A stretch of 64,000 nt of DNA, taken from the NCBI RefSeq assembly GCF_026151205.1, contig NC_087073.1, positions 22,762,987 through 22,826,986 on the forward strand. The letters run 5' to 3'. The DNA comes from Bolinopsis microptera (taxonomy: Eukaryota > Ctenophora > Tentaculata > Lobata > Bolinopsidae). Below are positions 12,501-24,500 of this stretch, piece after piece. The notes beneath the pieces are model-generated. The model saw nothing but the letters and a program-made list of their open reading frames with translations, had not been told where the DNA came from and made no database searches. Every line of letters begins with the position of its first letter. The first letter of the stretch is position 1. Made by a program: the position numbers and the translations under genes.

Positions 12501-15500
12501 AGGGGTTACAGCAGGAGGGGGGGCACAGGGGGTTACGCAGGAGGGGGGACAGCAGGAGGGGTTCGCAGGGGGGGTACAGCAGGGGGGTTCGCAGAGGGGG
12601 GGGCAGCGGGGGGGGTTACAGCAGGGGGGGGGTGGGAGCAGGAGGGGGTTACGCAGGGGGGGGTTACCCATCAGGAGGGGGGGACAGCAGGAGAGGGGCA
12701 GCAAAGGGGGGTGGCGCAGGGGGGGTTACAGCAAAGGGGGGGGTGACAGCAGAGGGGGTTACAGCAGGGGGGGGTTACAGCAGGAGGGGGGGCGCAAGGG
12801 GTTTCGCAGGAGGGGGCAGCCGGGGGTTACAGCAGAGGGGGGTTACAGCAGGAGGGGGTTTCAGCAGGAGGGGTGGGAGCAGGAGGGGGGGGCAAACAGG
12901 AGGGGGGGTTTTTAAACAGGAGGGGTGGGGGCGGAGGGGGGGTTCGCGGGGGAGGTTTTGGAGAGGGAGGTCAGTGTTACAAATTGTGAGGGTTTGTTTT
13001 TTTTTGGGGATTTTGTTAAAAAGGGGGGAAGTGGAAAAAATTTTCTAGGTACTGTTCGGTGAATGTTAATTCCTTTTCTACTTGAAGGTCCTGGGAGTTA
13101 TTGATGGCGACAATTATTAAGGAGAGTGCGTCTCTGGATAGAGTGTTAGCAAGGACCAACTCACTGGGCCCCCCCCAAAACATCGTACTTTTCAACCGTG
13201 TTGAAAGCCAAGTCGACTGCTAGTCGGGGAAAAAGTGGTTCTTTCTTTCAGCAGATACTGTATAGCTAATATTGTCAGGTCTGTGCAGGTCTTATAAGCG
13301 TTGTACAACCTGAAACAGTTATAGTTGGTCACTTCAAATAAAAGTTACAATGCTGGTTTCTTACCACGACACAAGTTGCGCGCATGATTCTTGTCACGCT
13401 CGCTGTATACAAACTTAACTTACCACAATGCTCAAATTATCGCGCCTTCCATTTAGTGAGCCATTTTAACATTCTGCAGAACAGTTTGGTACAACTCAGC
13501 AGATGTTTTCTTTTCAGAATTGTACATCGAAAGGGATGGAGACATGTTTCAGACTTTGAGAATAAGATCATACAATTCTGATTCGAAATGTTGAAAGTCG
13601 GGGTGTTGGGGTGGTGTATTGCTGGATTTAAAGAATCTTGGTCTTCACTGGTGGGTTCACGTACTGTAGTGCGACACGTACTCTAGTGCGACATGTACCC
13701 TAGTGCGAAACCTCCAAGATCGACACTGTCGCAGTAGAGTACGCTATCTGGATCGTAGTGCGACACGTACCCTAGTGCGACAGAGAATTTTCAAGGCCGA
13801 CAATGTCGCACTACAGTGCGCTACCTGGACTGTAGTGCGACACGAACTAAAGTGCGACAAAACACTTTGCACATTCAATAAAAATTTGACTTTCATTTTT
13901 AAGTTTTAATGACAAGAGTGTAGTCGTGTATGAGTAATGGGGTTAAATATAAAATCAAAGATTACAATCACAATATTCAATTCAAAATCATTGTTCCAAC
14001 ACACTTCAAATAACCCATTCTGTCATAATCATCGTAGCTATCAATCACAGCGTTCAAGCGACGGTCGTAATCGGTCCACTTCTTCAGTCGGCGAGGAGGT
14101 AGGTGGTTGTCTGAGCATCTTCTGGTTGATCTTCCATTGGGTTAGATCTGCTCCTTCTTCAGGACGTCGATAAATCTCCAGATAGTAGGGTTGGTGCAGC
14201 CCATCAAGGATCGAAAACCGTTGTGCCAACCCTCAGCAATGTTGGAACTTCTGGGGAGTCCGGCCATGACAGCATCCCGTTGATTCCAGATCCACGTGTC
14301 GCACTACAGTACGATTACCTCACTGGTGTTTGTATTGTGGTCTCCTCACTCCTGCTTTCTTCCATAATACCAGAATACTCCCCATCTTTTTTATGAAGCT
14401 CTCAGTTAGTTGGTGTTTATAATGGCAGAGTGCTCAACAGTTGGTGTTGATAATGGCAGAGTGCTCAACAGTTGGTGTTGATAATGGCAGAGTGCTCAAC
14501 AGTTGGTGTTAATAATGGCAGAGTGCTCAACAGTTTGTGTTGATAATGGCAGAGTGCTCAACAGTTTGTGTTGATAATGGCAGAGTGCTCAACAGTTGGT
14601 GTTGATAATGGCAGAGTGCTCAACAGTTGGTGTTGATAATGGCAAAGTGCTCAACAGTTTGTGTTGATAATGGCAGAGTGCTCAACAGTTGGTGTTGATA
14701 ATGGCAGAGTGCTCAACAGTTGGTGTTGATAATGGCAGAGTGCTCAACAGTTGTTGTTGATAATGGCAGAGTGCTCAACAGTTGGTGTTGATAATGGCAG
14801 AGTGCTCAACAGTTGGTGTTGATAATGGCAGAGTGCTCAACAGTTGGTGTTGATAATGGCAGAGTGCTCAATAGTTGGTGTTTATAATGGCAGAGTGCTC
14901 AATAGTTGGTGTTGATAATGGCAGAGTGCTCAACAGTTGGTGTTGATATTGGCAGAGTGCTCAACAGTTGGTGTTGATAATGGCAGAGTGCTCAACAGTT
15001 GGTGTTGATAATGGCAGAGTGCTCAACAGTTGTTGTTGATAATGGCAGAGTGCTCAACAGTTGGTGTTGATAATGGCAGAGTGCTCAACAGTTGGTGTTG
15101 ATAATGGCAGAGTGCTCAACAGTTGGTGTTGATAATGGCAGAGTGCTCAACAGTTGGTGTTGATAATGGCAGAGTGCTCAACAGTTGGTGTTGATAATGG
15201 CAGAGTGCTTAATAGTTGGTGTTGATAATGGCAGAGTGCTCAATATTTGGTGTTGATAATGGCAGAGTGCTCAACAGTTGGTGTTGATAATGGCAGAGTG
15301 CTCAACAGTTGTTGTTGATAATGGCAGAGTGCTCAACAGTTGGTGTTGATAATGGCAGAGTGCTCAACAGTTGGTGTTGATAATGGCAGAGTGCTCAACA
15401 GTTGGTGTTGATAATGGCAGAGTGCTCAACAGTTGGTGTTGATAATGGCAGAGTGCTCAACAGTTGGTGTTGATAATGGCAGAGTGCTCAACAGTTGGTG

Positions 15501-18500
15501 TTGATAATGGCAGAGTGCTCAACAGTTGGTGTTGATAATGGCAGAGTGCTCAACAGTTGGTGTTGATAATGGCAGAGTGCTCAACAGTTGGTGTTGATAA
15601 TGGCAGAGTGCTCAACAGTTGGTGTTGATAATGGCAGAGTGCTCAACAGTTGGTGTTGATAATGGCAGAGTGCTCAACAGTTGGTGTTGATAATGGCAGA
15701 GTGCTCAACAGTTGGTGTTGATAATGGCAGAGTGCTCAACAGTTGGTGTTGATAATGGCAGAGTGCTCAACAGTTGGTGTTGATAATGGCAGAGTGCTCA
15801 ACAGTTGGTGTTGATAATGGCAGAGTGCTCAACAGTTGGTGTTGATAATGGCGGAGTGCTCAACAGTTGGTGTTGATAATGGCAGAGTGCTCAATAGTTG
15901 GTGTTGATAATGGCAGAGTGCTCAACAGTTGGTGTTGATAATGGCAGAGTGCTCAACAGTTGGTGTTGATAATGGCAGAGTGCTCAACAGTTGGTATTGA
16001 TAATGGCAGAGTGCTCAACAGTTGGTGTTGATAATGGCAGAGTGCTCAACAGTTGGTGTTGATAATGGCAGAGTGCTCAACAGTTGGTGTTGATAATGGC
16101 AGAGTGCTCAACAGTTGGTGTTGATAATGGCAGAGTGCTCAACAGTTGGTGTTGATAATGGCAGAGTGCTCAACAGTTGGTGTTGATAATAGCAGAGTGC
16201 TCAATAGTTGGTGTTGATAATGGCAGAGTGCTCAACAGTTGTTGTTGATAATGGCAGAGTGCTCAACAGTTGTTGTTGATAATGGCAGAGTGCTCAACAG
16301 TTGGTGTTGATAATGGCAGAGTGCTCAACAGTTGGATGTTGATAATGGCAGAGTGCTCAACAGTTGGTGTTGATAATGGCAGAGTGCTCAACAGTTGGTG
16401 TTGATAATGGCAGAGTGCTCAACAGTTGGTGGTGATAATGGCAGAGTGCTCAACAGTTGGTGTTGATAATGACAGAGTGCTCAACAGTAGTTGTTGATAA
16501 TGGCAGAGTGCTCAACAGTTGGTGTTGATAATGGCAGAGTGCTCAACAATTGGTGTTGATAATGTCAGATTGCTCAACAGTTGGTGTTGATAATGGCAGA
16601 GTGCTCAACAGTTGGTGTTGATAATGGCAGAGTGCTCAACAGTTGGTGTTGATAATGGCAGAGTGCTCAACAGTTGGTGTTGATAATGGCAGATTTCTCA
16701 ACAGTTGGTGTTGATAATGGCAGAGTGCTCAACAGTTGGTGTTGATAATGGCAGAGTGCTCAACAGTTGGTGTTGATAATGGCAGAGTGCTCAACAGTTG
16801 GTGTTGATAATGGCAGAGTGCTCAACAGTTGGTGTTGATAATGGCAGAGTGCTCAACAGTTGGTGTTGATAATGGCAGAGTGCTCAACAGTTGGTGTTGA
16901 TAATGGCAGAGTGCTCAACAGTTGGTGTTGATAATGGCAGATTGCTCAACAGTTGGTGTTGATAATGACAGAGTGCTCAACAGTAGTTGTTGATAATGGC
17001 AGAGTGCTCAACAGTTGGTGTTGATAATGGCAGAGTGCTCAACAGTTGGTGTTGATAATGTCAGATTGCTCAACAGTTGGTGTTGATAATGGCAGAGTGC
17101 TCAACAGTTGGTGTTGATAATGGCAGAGTGCTCAACAGTTGGTGTTGATAATGGCAGAGTGCTCAACAGTTGGTGTTGATAATGGCAGAGTGCTCAACAG
17201 TTGGTGTTGATAATGGCAGAGTGCTCAACAGTTGGTGTTGATAATGGCAGAGTGCTCAACAGTTGGTGTTGATAATGGCAGAGTGCTCAACAGTTGGTGT
17301 TGATAATGGCAGAGTGCTCAACAGTTGGTGTTGATAATGGCAGAGTGCTCAACAGTTGGTGTTGATAATGGCAGAGTGCTCAACAGTTGGTGTTGATAAT
17401 GGCAGAATGCTCAACAGTTGGTGTTGATAATGGCAGAGTGCTCAACAGTTGGTGTTGATAATGGCAGAATGCTCAACAGTTGGTGTTGATAATGGCAGAG
17501 TGCTCAACAGTTGGTGTTGATAATGGCAGAGTGCTCAACAGTTGGTGTTGATAATGGCAGAGTGCTCAACAGTTGGTGTTGATAATGGCAGAATGCTCAA
17601 CAGTCGGTGTTGATAATGGCAGAGTGCTCAACAGTTGGTGTTGATAATGGCAGAATGCTCAACAGTCGGTGTTGATAATGGCAGAGTGCTCAACAGTTGG
17701 TGTTGATAATGGCAGAGTGCTCAACAGTTGGTGTTGATAATGGCAGAGTGCTCAACAGTTGGTGTTTATAATGGCAGAGTGCTCAATAGTTGGTGTTGAT
17801 AATGGCAGATTGCTCAACAGTAGTATAATACTACTTCCTTTATCTGTAGAAGTACAGAATAAATAAATGTATATTGGATGTATATGGATCTGAAAATATT
17901 CCCGTCTATAGTTGGTGATATTCTATATAACTTCCGACCCGGGGTTTGAGACTTGGAATAGCTCAAGGGACCCATCAGAAACAAATTTGACTTGGGTAGA
18001 AATTTTGGCTATGGTGCAGTTTTGTGCAATTGATCACGCACACCCTTTAAAATCAAAATAACTCCGCTTCTAATTGGAGTAAGAAACTCAACTTGGCCAT
18101 AAAAATGTGCAGAATTATCACATTTAGTGGGATATAGCATAAAAAAGTCCTCAGACATCGAGTTTGATGAGTTATCTGGCCACACCTATTTTCGCTCTCG
18201 CGAGTCGCATTTTACGCACTAAATACAAAATACAAAATATTTCCGCTTCTGATTGAGCTAACTGCTCATCTCGGGCAGAATCATGGTAGTAAGTAGGGTA
18301 GAGCATGACGTCAGGTTGTTGCAATTACAGCGGGGGTTACAGCACTTAATTAATACTACATGCCTTGTAATTACAGCGGGGGTACAGCACTTAATTAATT
18401 ATACTTTACTACATGCCTTGTAATTACAGCGGGGGTACAGCACTTAATTAATTATACTTTACTACATGCCTTGTAATTACAGCGGGGGTACAGCACTTAA

Positions 18501-21500
18501 TTAATTATACTTTACTACATGCCTTGTAATTACAGCGGGGGTACAGCACTTAATTAATTATACTTTACTACATGCCTTGTAATTACAGCGGGGGTACAGC
18601 ACTTAATTAATAATGCTTTACTACATGCCTTGCCCCGTAGTCATTGACAACGTGCGTCTTGGCAGTGCCAGTAATACCATCGTGGTGTTGGAACAAGGAC
18701 AACGTGTTTCTAGCCATCACAAACGCTCCTTTTCTCAGATCTGAGCGGTAAAAGGAAAACAGTATCTCCGTCCTCCTGAAAACGAGTAATTTAAAGTATA
18801 GAGCGCAATTACCATGGTAACACCATGGTAACACACACCCAGTATATAGCGGACTATATAGCGGACTATATAGCGGACTATATAGCGGACTATATAGCCA
18901 CACTCACGGAATGTTAAGTCAATTGTCTTGTTGTTGGTTTAGGAAAATTGGATCACTGGATAATGCTAATATTACACAGTCAGTAACAACACACTCGTTA
19001 CACAGTCAGTAACAACACACTCGTTACACAGTCAGTAACAACACACTCGTTACACAGTCAGTAACAACACACTCGTTACACAGTCAGTAACAACACACTC
19101 GTTACACAGTCAGTAACAACACACTCGTTACACAGTCAGTAACAACACACTCGTTACACAGTCAGTAACAACACACTCGTTACACAGTCAGTAACAACAC
19201 ACTCGTTACACAGTCAGTAACAACACACTCGTTACACAGTCAGTAACAACACACTCGTTACACAGTCAGTAACAACACACTCGTTACACAGTCAGTAACA
19301 ACACACTAGTTACACAGTCAGTAACAACACACTCGTTACACAGTCAGTAACAACACACTCGTTACACAGTCAGTAACAACACACTCGTTACACAGTCAGT
19401 AACAACACACTCGTTACACAGTCAGTAACAACACACTCGTTACACAGTCAGTAACAACACACTCGTTACACAGTCAGTAACAACACACTCGTTACACAGT
19501 CAGTAACAACACACTCGTTACACAGTCAGTAACAACACACTCGTTACACAGTCAGTAACAACACACTCGTTACACAGTCAGTAACAACACACTCGTTACA
19601 CAGTCAGTAACAACACACTCGTTACACAGTCAGTAACAACACACTCGTTACACAGTCAGTAACAACACACTCGTTACACAGTCAGTAACAACACACTCGT
19701 TACACAGTCAGTAACAACACACTCGTTACACAGTCAGTAACAACACACTCGTTACACAGTCAGTAACAACACACTCGTTACACAGTCAGTAACAACACAC
19801 TCGTTACACAGTCAGTAACAACACACTCGTTACACAGTCAGTAACAACACACTCGTTACACAGTCAGTAACAACACACTCGTTACACAGTCAGTAACAAC
19901 ACACTCGTTACACAGTCAGTAACAACACACTCGTTACACAGTCAGTAACAACACACTCGTTACACAGTCAGTAACAACACACTCGTTACACAGTCAGTAA
20001 CAACACACTCGTTACACAGTCAGTAACAACACACTCGTTACACAGTCAGTAACAACACACTCGTTACACAGTCAGTAACAACACACTCGTTACACAGTCA
20101 GTAACAACACACTCGTTACACAGTCAGTAACAACACACTCGTTACACAGTCAGTAACAACACACTCGTTACACAGTCAGTAACAACACACTCGTTACACA
20201 GTCAGTAACAACACACTCGTTACACAGTCAGTAACAACACACTCGTTACACAGTCAGTAACAACACACTCGTTACACAGTCAGTAACAACACACTAGTTA
20301 CACAGTCAGTAACAACACACTCGTTACACAGTCAGTAACAACACACTCGTTACACAGTCAGTAACAACACACTCGTTACACAGTCAGTAACAACACACTC
20401 GTTACACAGTCAGTAACAACACACTCGTTACACAGTCAGTAACAACACACTCGTTACACAGTCAGTAACAACACACTCGTTACACAGTCAGTAACAACAC
20501 ACTCGTTACACAGTCAGTAACAACACACTCGTTACACAGTCAGTAACAACACACTCGTTACACAGTCAGTAACAACACACTCGTTACACAGTCAGTAACA
20601 ACACACTCGTTACACAGTCAGTAACAACACACTCGTTACACAGTCAGTAACAACACACTCGTTACACAGTCAGTAACAACACACTCGTTACACAGTCAGT
20701 AACAACACACTCGTTACACAGTCAGTAACAACACACTCGTTACACAGTCAGTAACAACACACTCGTTACACAGTCAGTAACAACACACTCGTTACACAGT
20801 CAGTAACAACACACTCGTTACACAGTCAGTAACAACACACTCGTTACACAGTCAGTAACAACACACTCGTTACACAGTCAGTAACAACACACTCGTTACA
20901 CAGTCAGTAACAACACACTCGTTACACAGTCAGTAACAACACACTCGTTACACAGTCAGTAACAACACACTCGTTACACAGTCAGTAACAACACACTCGT
21001 TACACAGTCAGTAACAACACACTCGTTACACAGTCAGTAACAACACACTCGTTACACAGTCAGTAACAACACACTCGTTACACAGTCAGTAACAACAAAC
21101 TCATTACACAGTCAGTAACAACACACTCGTTACACAGTCAGTGTTGCTATGGCAACTGGTTACTATGGTAACTAGTTACTATGGTAACTGGGGTACAGGT
21201 CACATATTTAAAACTAACCTCAGGGCTGACTCCAACACTCGGTCCAAGTTTTTGTAAAAGGGTCGTGAAGTGTAATAACCACTCCAGTAGTCTGCTTGTC
21301 TGCAACACATTAACTGGTTACTATGGTAACTGGTTACTATGGTAACTGGTTACTATGGTAACTGGTTACTATGGTAACTGGTTACTATGGTAACTGGTTA
21401 CTATGGTAACTGGTTACTATGGTAACTGGTTACTATGGTAACTGGTTACTATGGTCGTGAAGTGTAATAACCACTCCAGTAGTCTGCTTGTCTGCAACAC

Positions 21501-24500
21501 ATTAACTGGTTACTATGGTAACTGGTTACTATGGTAACTGGTTACTATGGTAACTGGTTACTATGGTAACTGGTTACTATGGTAACTGGTTACCATGGTA
21601 ACTGGTTACCATGGTAACTGGTTACTATGGTCGTGAAGTGTAATAACCACTCCAGTAGTCTGCTTGTCTGCAACACATTAACTGGTTACTATGGTAACTG
21701 GTTACTATGGTAACTGGTTACTATGGTAACTGGTTACTATGGTAACTGGTTACTATGGTAACTGGTTACTATGGTAACTGGTTACTATGGTAACTTGTTA
21801 CTATGGTCGTGAAGTGTAATAACCACTCCAGTAGTCTGCTTGTCTGCAACACATTAACTGGTTACTATGGTAACTGGTTACTATGGTAACTGGTTACTAC
21901 GGTAACTGGTTACTACGGTAACTGGTTACTACGGTAACTGGTTACTACGGTAACTGGTTACTACGGTAACTGGTTACTACGGTAACTGGTTACTACGGTA
22001 ACTGGTTACTACGGTAACTGGTTACTACGGTAACTGGTTACTACGGTAACTGGTTACTACGGTAACTGGTTACTACGGTAACTGGTTACTACGGTAACTG
22101 GTTACTACGGTAACTGGTTACTACGGTAACTGGTTACTACGGTAACTGGTTACTACGGTAACTGGTTACTACGGTAACTGGTTACTACGGTAACTGGTTA
22201 CTACGGTAACTGGTTACTACGGTAACTGGTTACTACGGTAACTGGTTACTACGGTAACTGGTTACTACGGTAACTGGTTACTACGGTAACTGGTTACTAC
22301 GGTAACTGGTTACTACGGTAACTGGTTACTACGGTAACTGGTTACTACGGTAACTGGTTACTACGGTAACTGGTTACTACGGTAACTGGTTACTACGGTA
22401 ACTGGTTACTACGGTAACTGGTTACTATGGTCGTGAAGTGTAATAACCACTCCAGTAGTCTGCTTGTCTGCAACACATTATTATGTGTACGGGGGGGGGG
22501 GGGATCATACACTTAGTACCGTACGTGACGTTGGATAGTTGGGGAAGAAGTGAGAGTCTCACTTCGTCCCCAACTATCCAATATGATCGATAAACATTAT
22601 TATTTGATTAAGAATCATTTTTAATTAGATTTATTATATAATCGTAAATTATTATTCATAGATTTTTGACATTATTGCGAAATATTCTTGAATTAGAAGT
22701 CCATCCTTACAACGACAGTGTACAATTATTATAAGTGATAACAGCGTCACCATGCTGCCACCACAGCGCCACCATGCTGCCACCACAGTGCCACCATGCT
22801 GCTACCACAGTGCCACCATGCTGCTACCACAGCGCCACCATGCTGCTACCACAGTGCCACCCTGCTGCTACCACAGCGCCACCATGGTGCTACCACAGTG
22901 CCACCATGCTGCTACCACAGTGCCACCATGCTGCTACCACAGTGCCACCATGCTGCTACCACAGCGCCACCATGCTGCTACCACAGCGCCACTATGCTTC
23001 TACCACAGCGCCACCATGCTGCTACCACAGCGCCACCATAATAATTGTACACTGTCGTTGTAAGGATGGACTTCTAATTCAAGAATATTTCGAAATAATG
23101 TCAAAAATCTATGAATAATAATAGTAAAGTAAACACGGATATACATTACAGCAATACAGAGATATACATGTACATTGTACCACTAACCTCTTATCACCAA
23201 TATAAGAAGGTGTTACCTGTTATCTCTAATATAAGAAGGTGTTACCTGTTACCACTAATATAAGGAGGTGTTACCTGTTTCCACTAGTATAAGAAGGTGT
23301 TACCAGTTATCTCTAATATAAGAAGGTGTTACCTGTTTCCACTAATATAAGGAGGTGTTACCTGTTATCACTAATATAAGGAGGTGTTACCTGTTACCAC
23401 TAATATAAGGAGGTGTTACCTGTTATCACTAATATAAGGAGGTGTTACCTGTTATCTTTAATATAAGGAGGTGTTACCTGTTATCTCTATTATAAGGAGG
23501 TGTTACCTGTTATCTCTAATATAAGGAGGTGTTACCTGTTATCTTTAATATAAGGAGGTGTTACCTGTTATCACTAATATAAGGAGGTGTTACCTGTTAT
23601 CTCTAATATAAGGAGGTGTTACCTGTTATCTCTAATATAAGGAGGTGTTACCTGTTATCACTAATATAAGGAGGTGTTACCTGTTATCTTTAATATAAGG
23701 AGGTGTTACCTGTTACCACTAATATAAGGAGGTGTTACCTGTTACCACTAATATAAGGAGGTGTTACCTGTTACCACTAATATAAGGAGGTGTTACCTGT
23801 TATCTCTAATATAAGGAGGTGTTACCTGTTATCACTAATATAAGGAGGTGTTACCTGTTATCTTTAATATAAGGAGGTGTTACCTGTTATCTCTATTATA
23901 AGGAGGTGTTACCTGTTATCTCTAATATAAGGAGGTGTTACCTGTTATCACTAATATAAGGAGGTGTTACCTGTTATCTCTAATATAAGGAGGTGTTACC
24001 TGTTATCACTAATATAAGGAGGTGTTACCTGTTATCTTTAATATAAGGAGGTGTTACCTGTTATCACTAATATAAGGAGGTGTTACCTGTTATCTTTAAT
24101 ATAAGGAGGTGTTACCTGTTATCTCTATTATAAGGAGGTGTTACCTGTTACCACTAATATAAGGAGGTGTTACCTGTTATCTCTAATATAAGGAGGTGTT
24201 ACCTGTTATCTCTATTATAAGGAGGTGTTACCTGTTACCACTAATATAAGGAGGTGTTACCTGTTATCTCTATTATAAGGAGGTGTTACCTGTTACCACT
24301 AATATAAGGAGGTGTTACCTGTTATCTCTAATATAAGGAGGTGTTACCTGTTATCTCTATTATAAGGAGGTGTTACCTGTTACCACTAATATAAGGAGGT
24401 GTTACCTGTTATCTCTAATATAAGGAGGTGTTACCTGTTATCTTTAATATAAGGAGGTGTTACCTGTTATCTCTATTATAAGGAGGTGTTACCTGTTATC

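Larger units (their letters stand above)
21146..22428. repeat. 16-bp arrays interleaved with exon 16 pieces
   Basis: ACTGGTTACTATGGTA units occur between exon 16 and its decoy copies, while the block from about 21,890 to 22,420 consists of the ACTGGTTACTACGGTA variant. Exon 16 itself (21219-21299) interrupts the run near its start. Confidence 0.95.

Noticed and set aside
10941-12746. Gly-rich open frames of about 200 codons
   Set aside because: They lie in the G-rich degenerate array with uncertain base counts. Overlapping frames on the same strand are equally open.
14329-14390. Possible exon between exons 17 and 18 (minus strand, [12 protein letters not shown])
   Set aside because: Exon 17 joins exon 18 directly in phase with continuous homology (DYGAR-LYNAYK), leaving no room for another exon.
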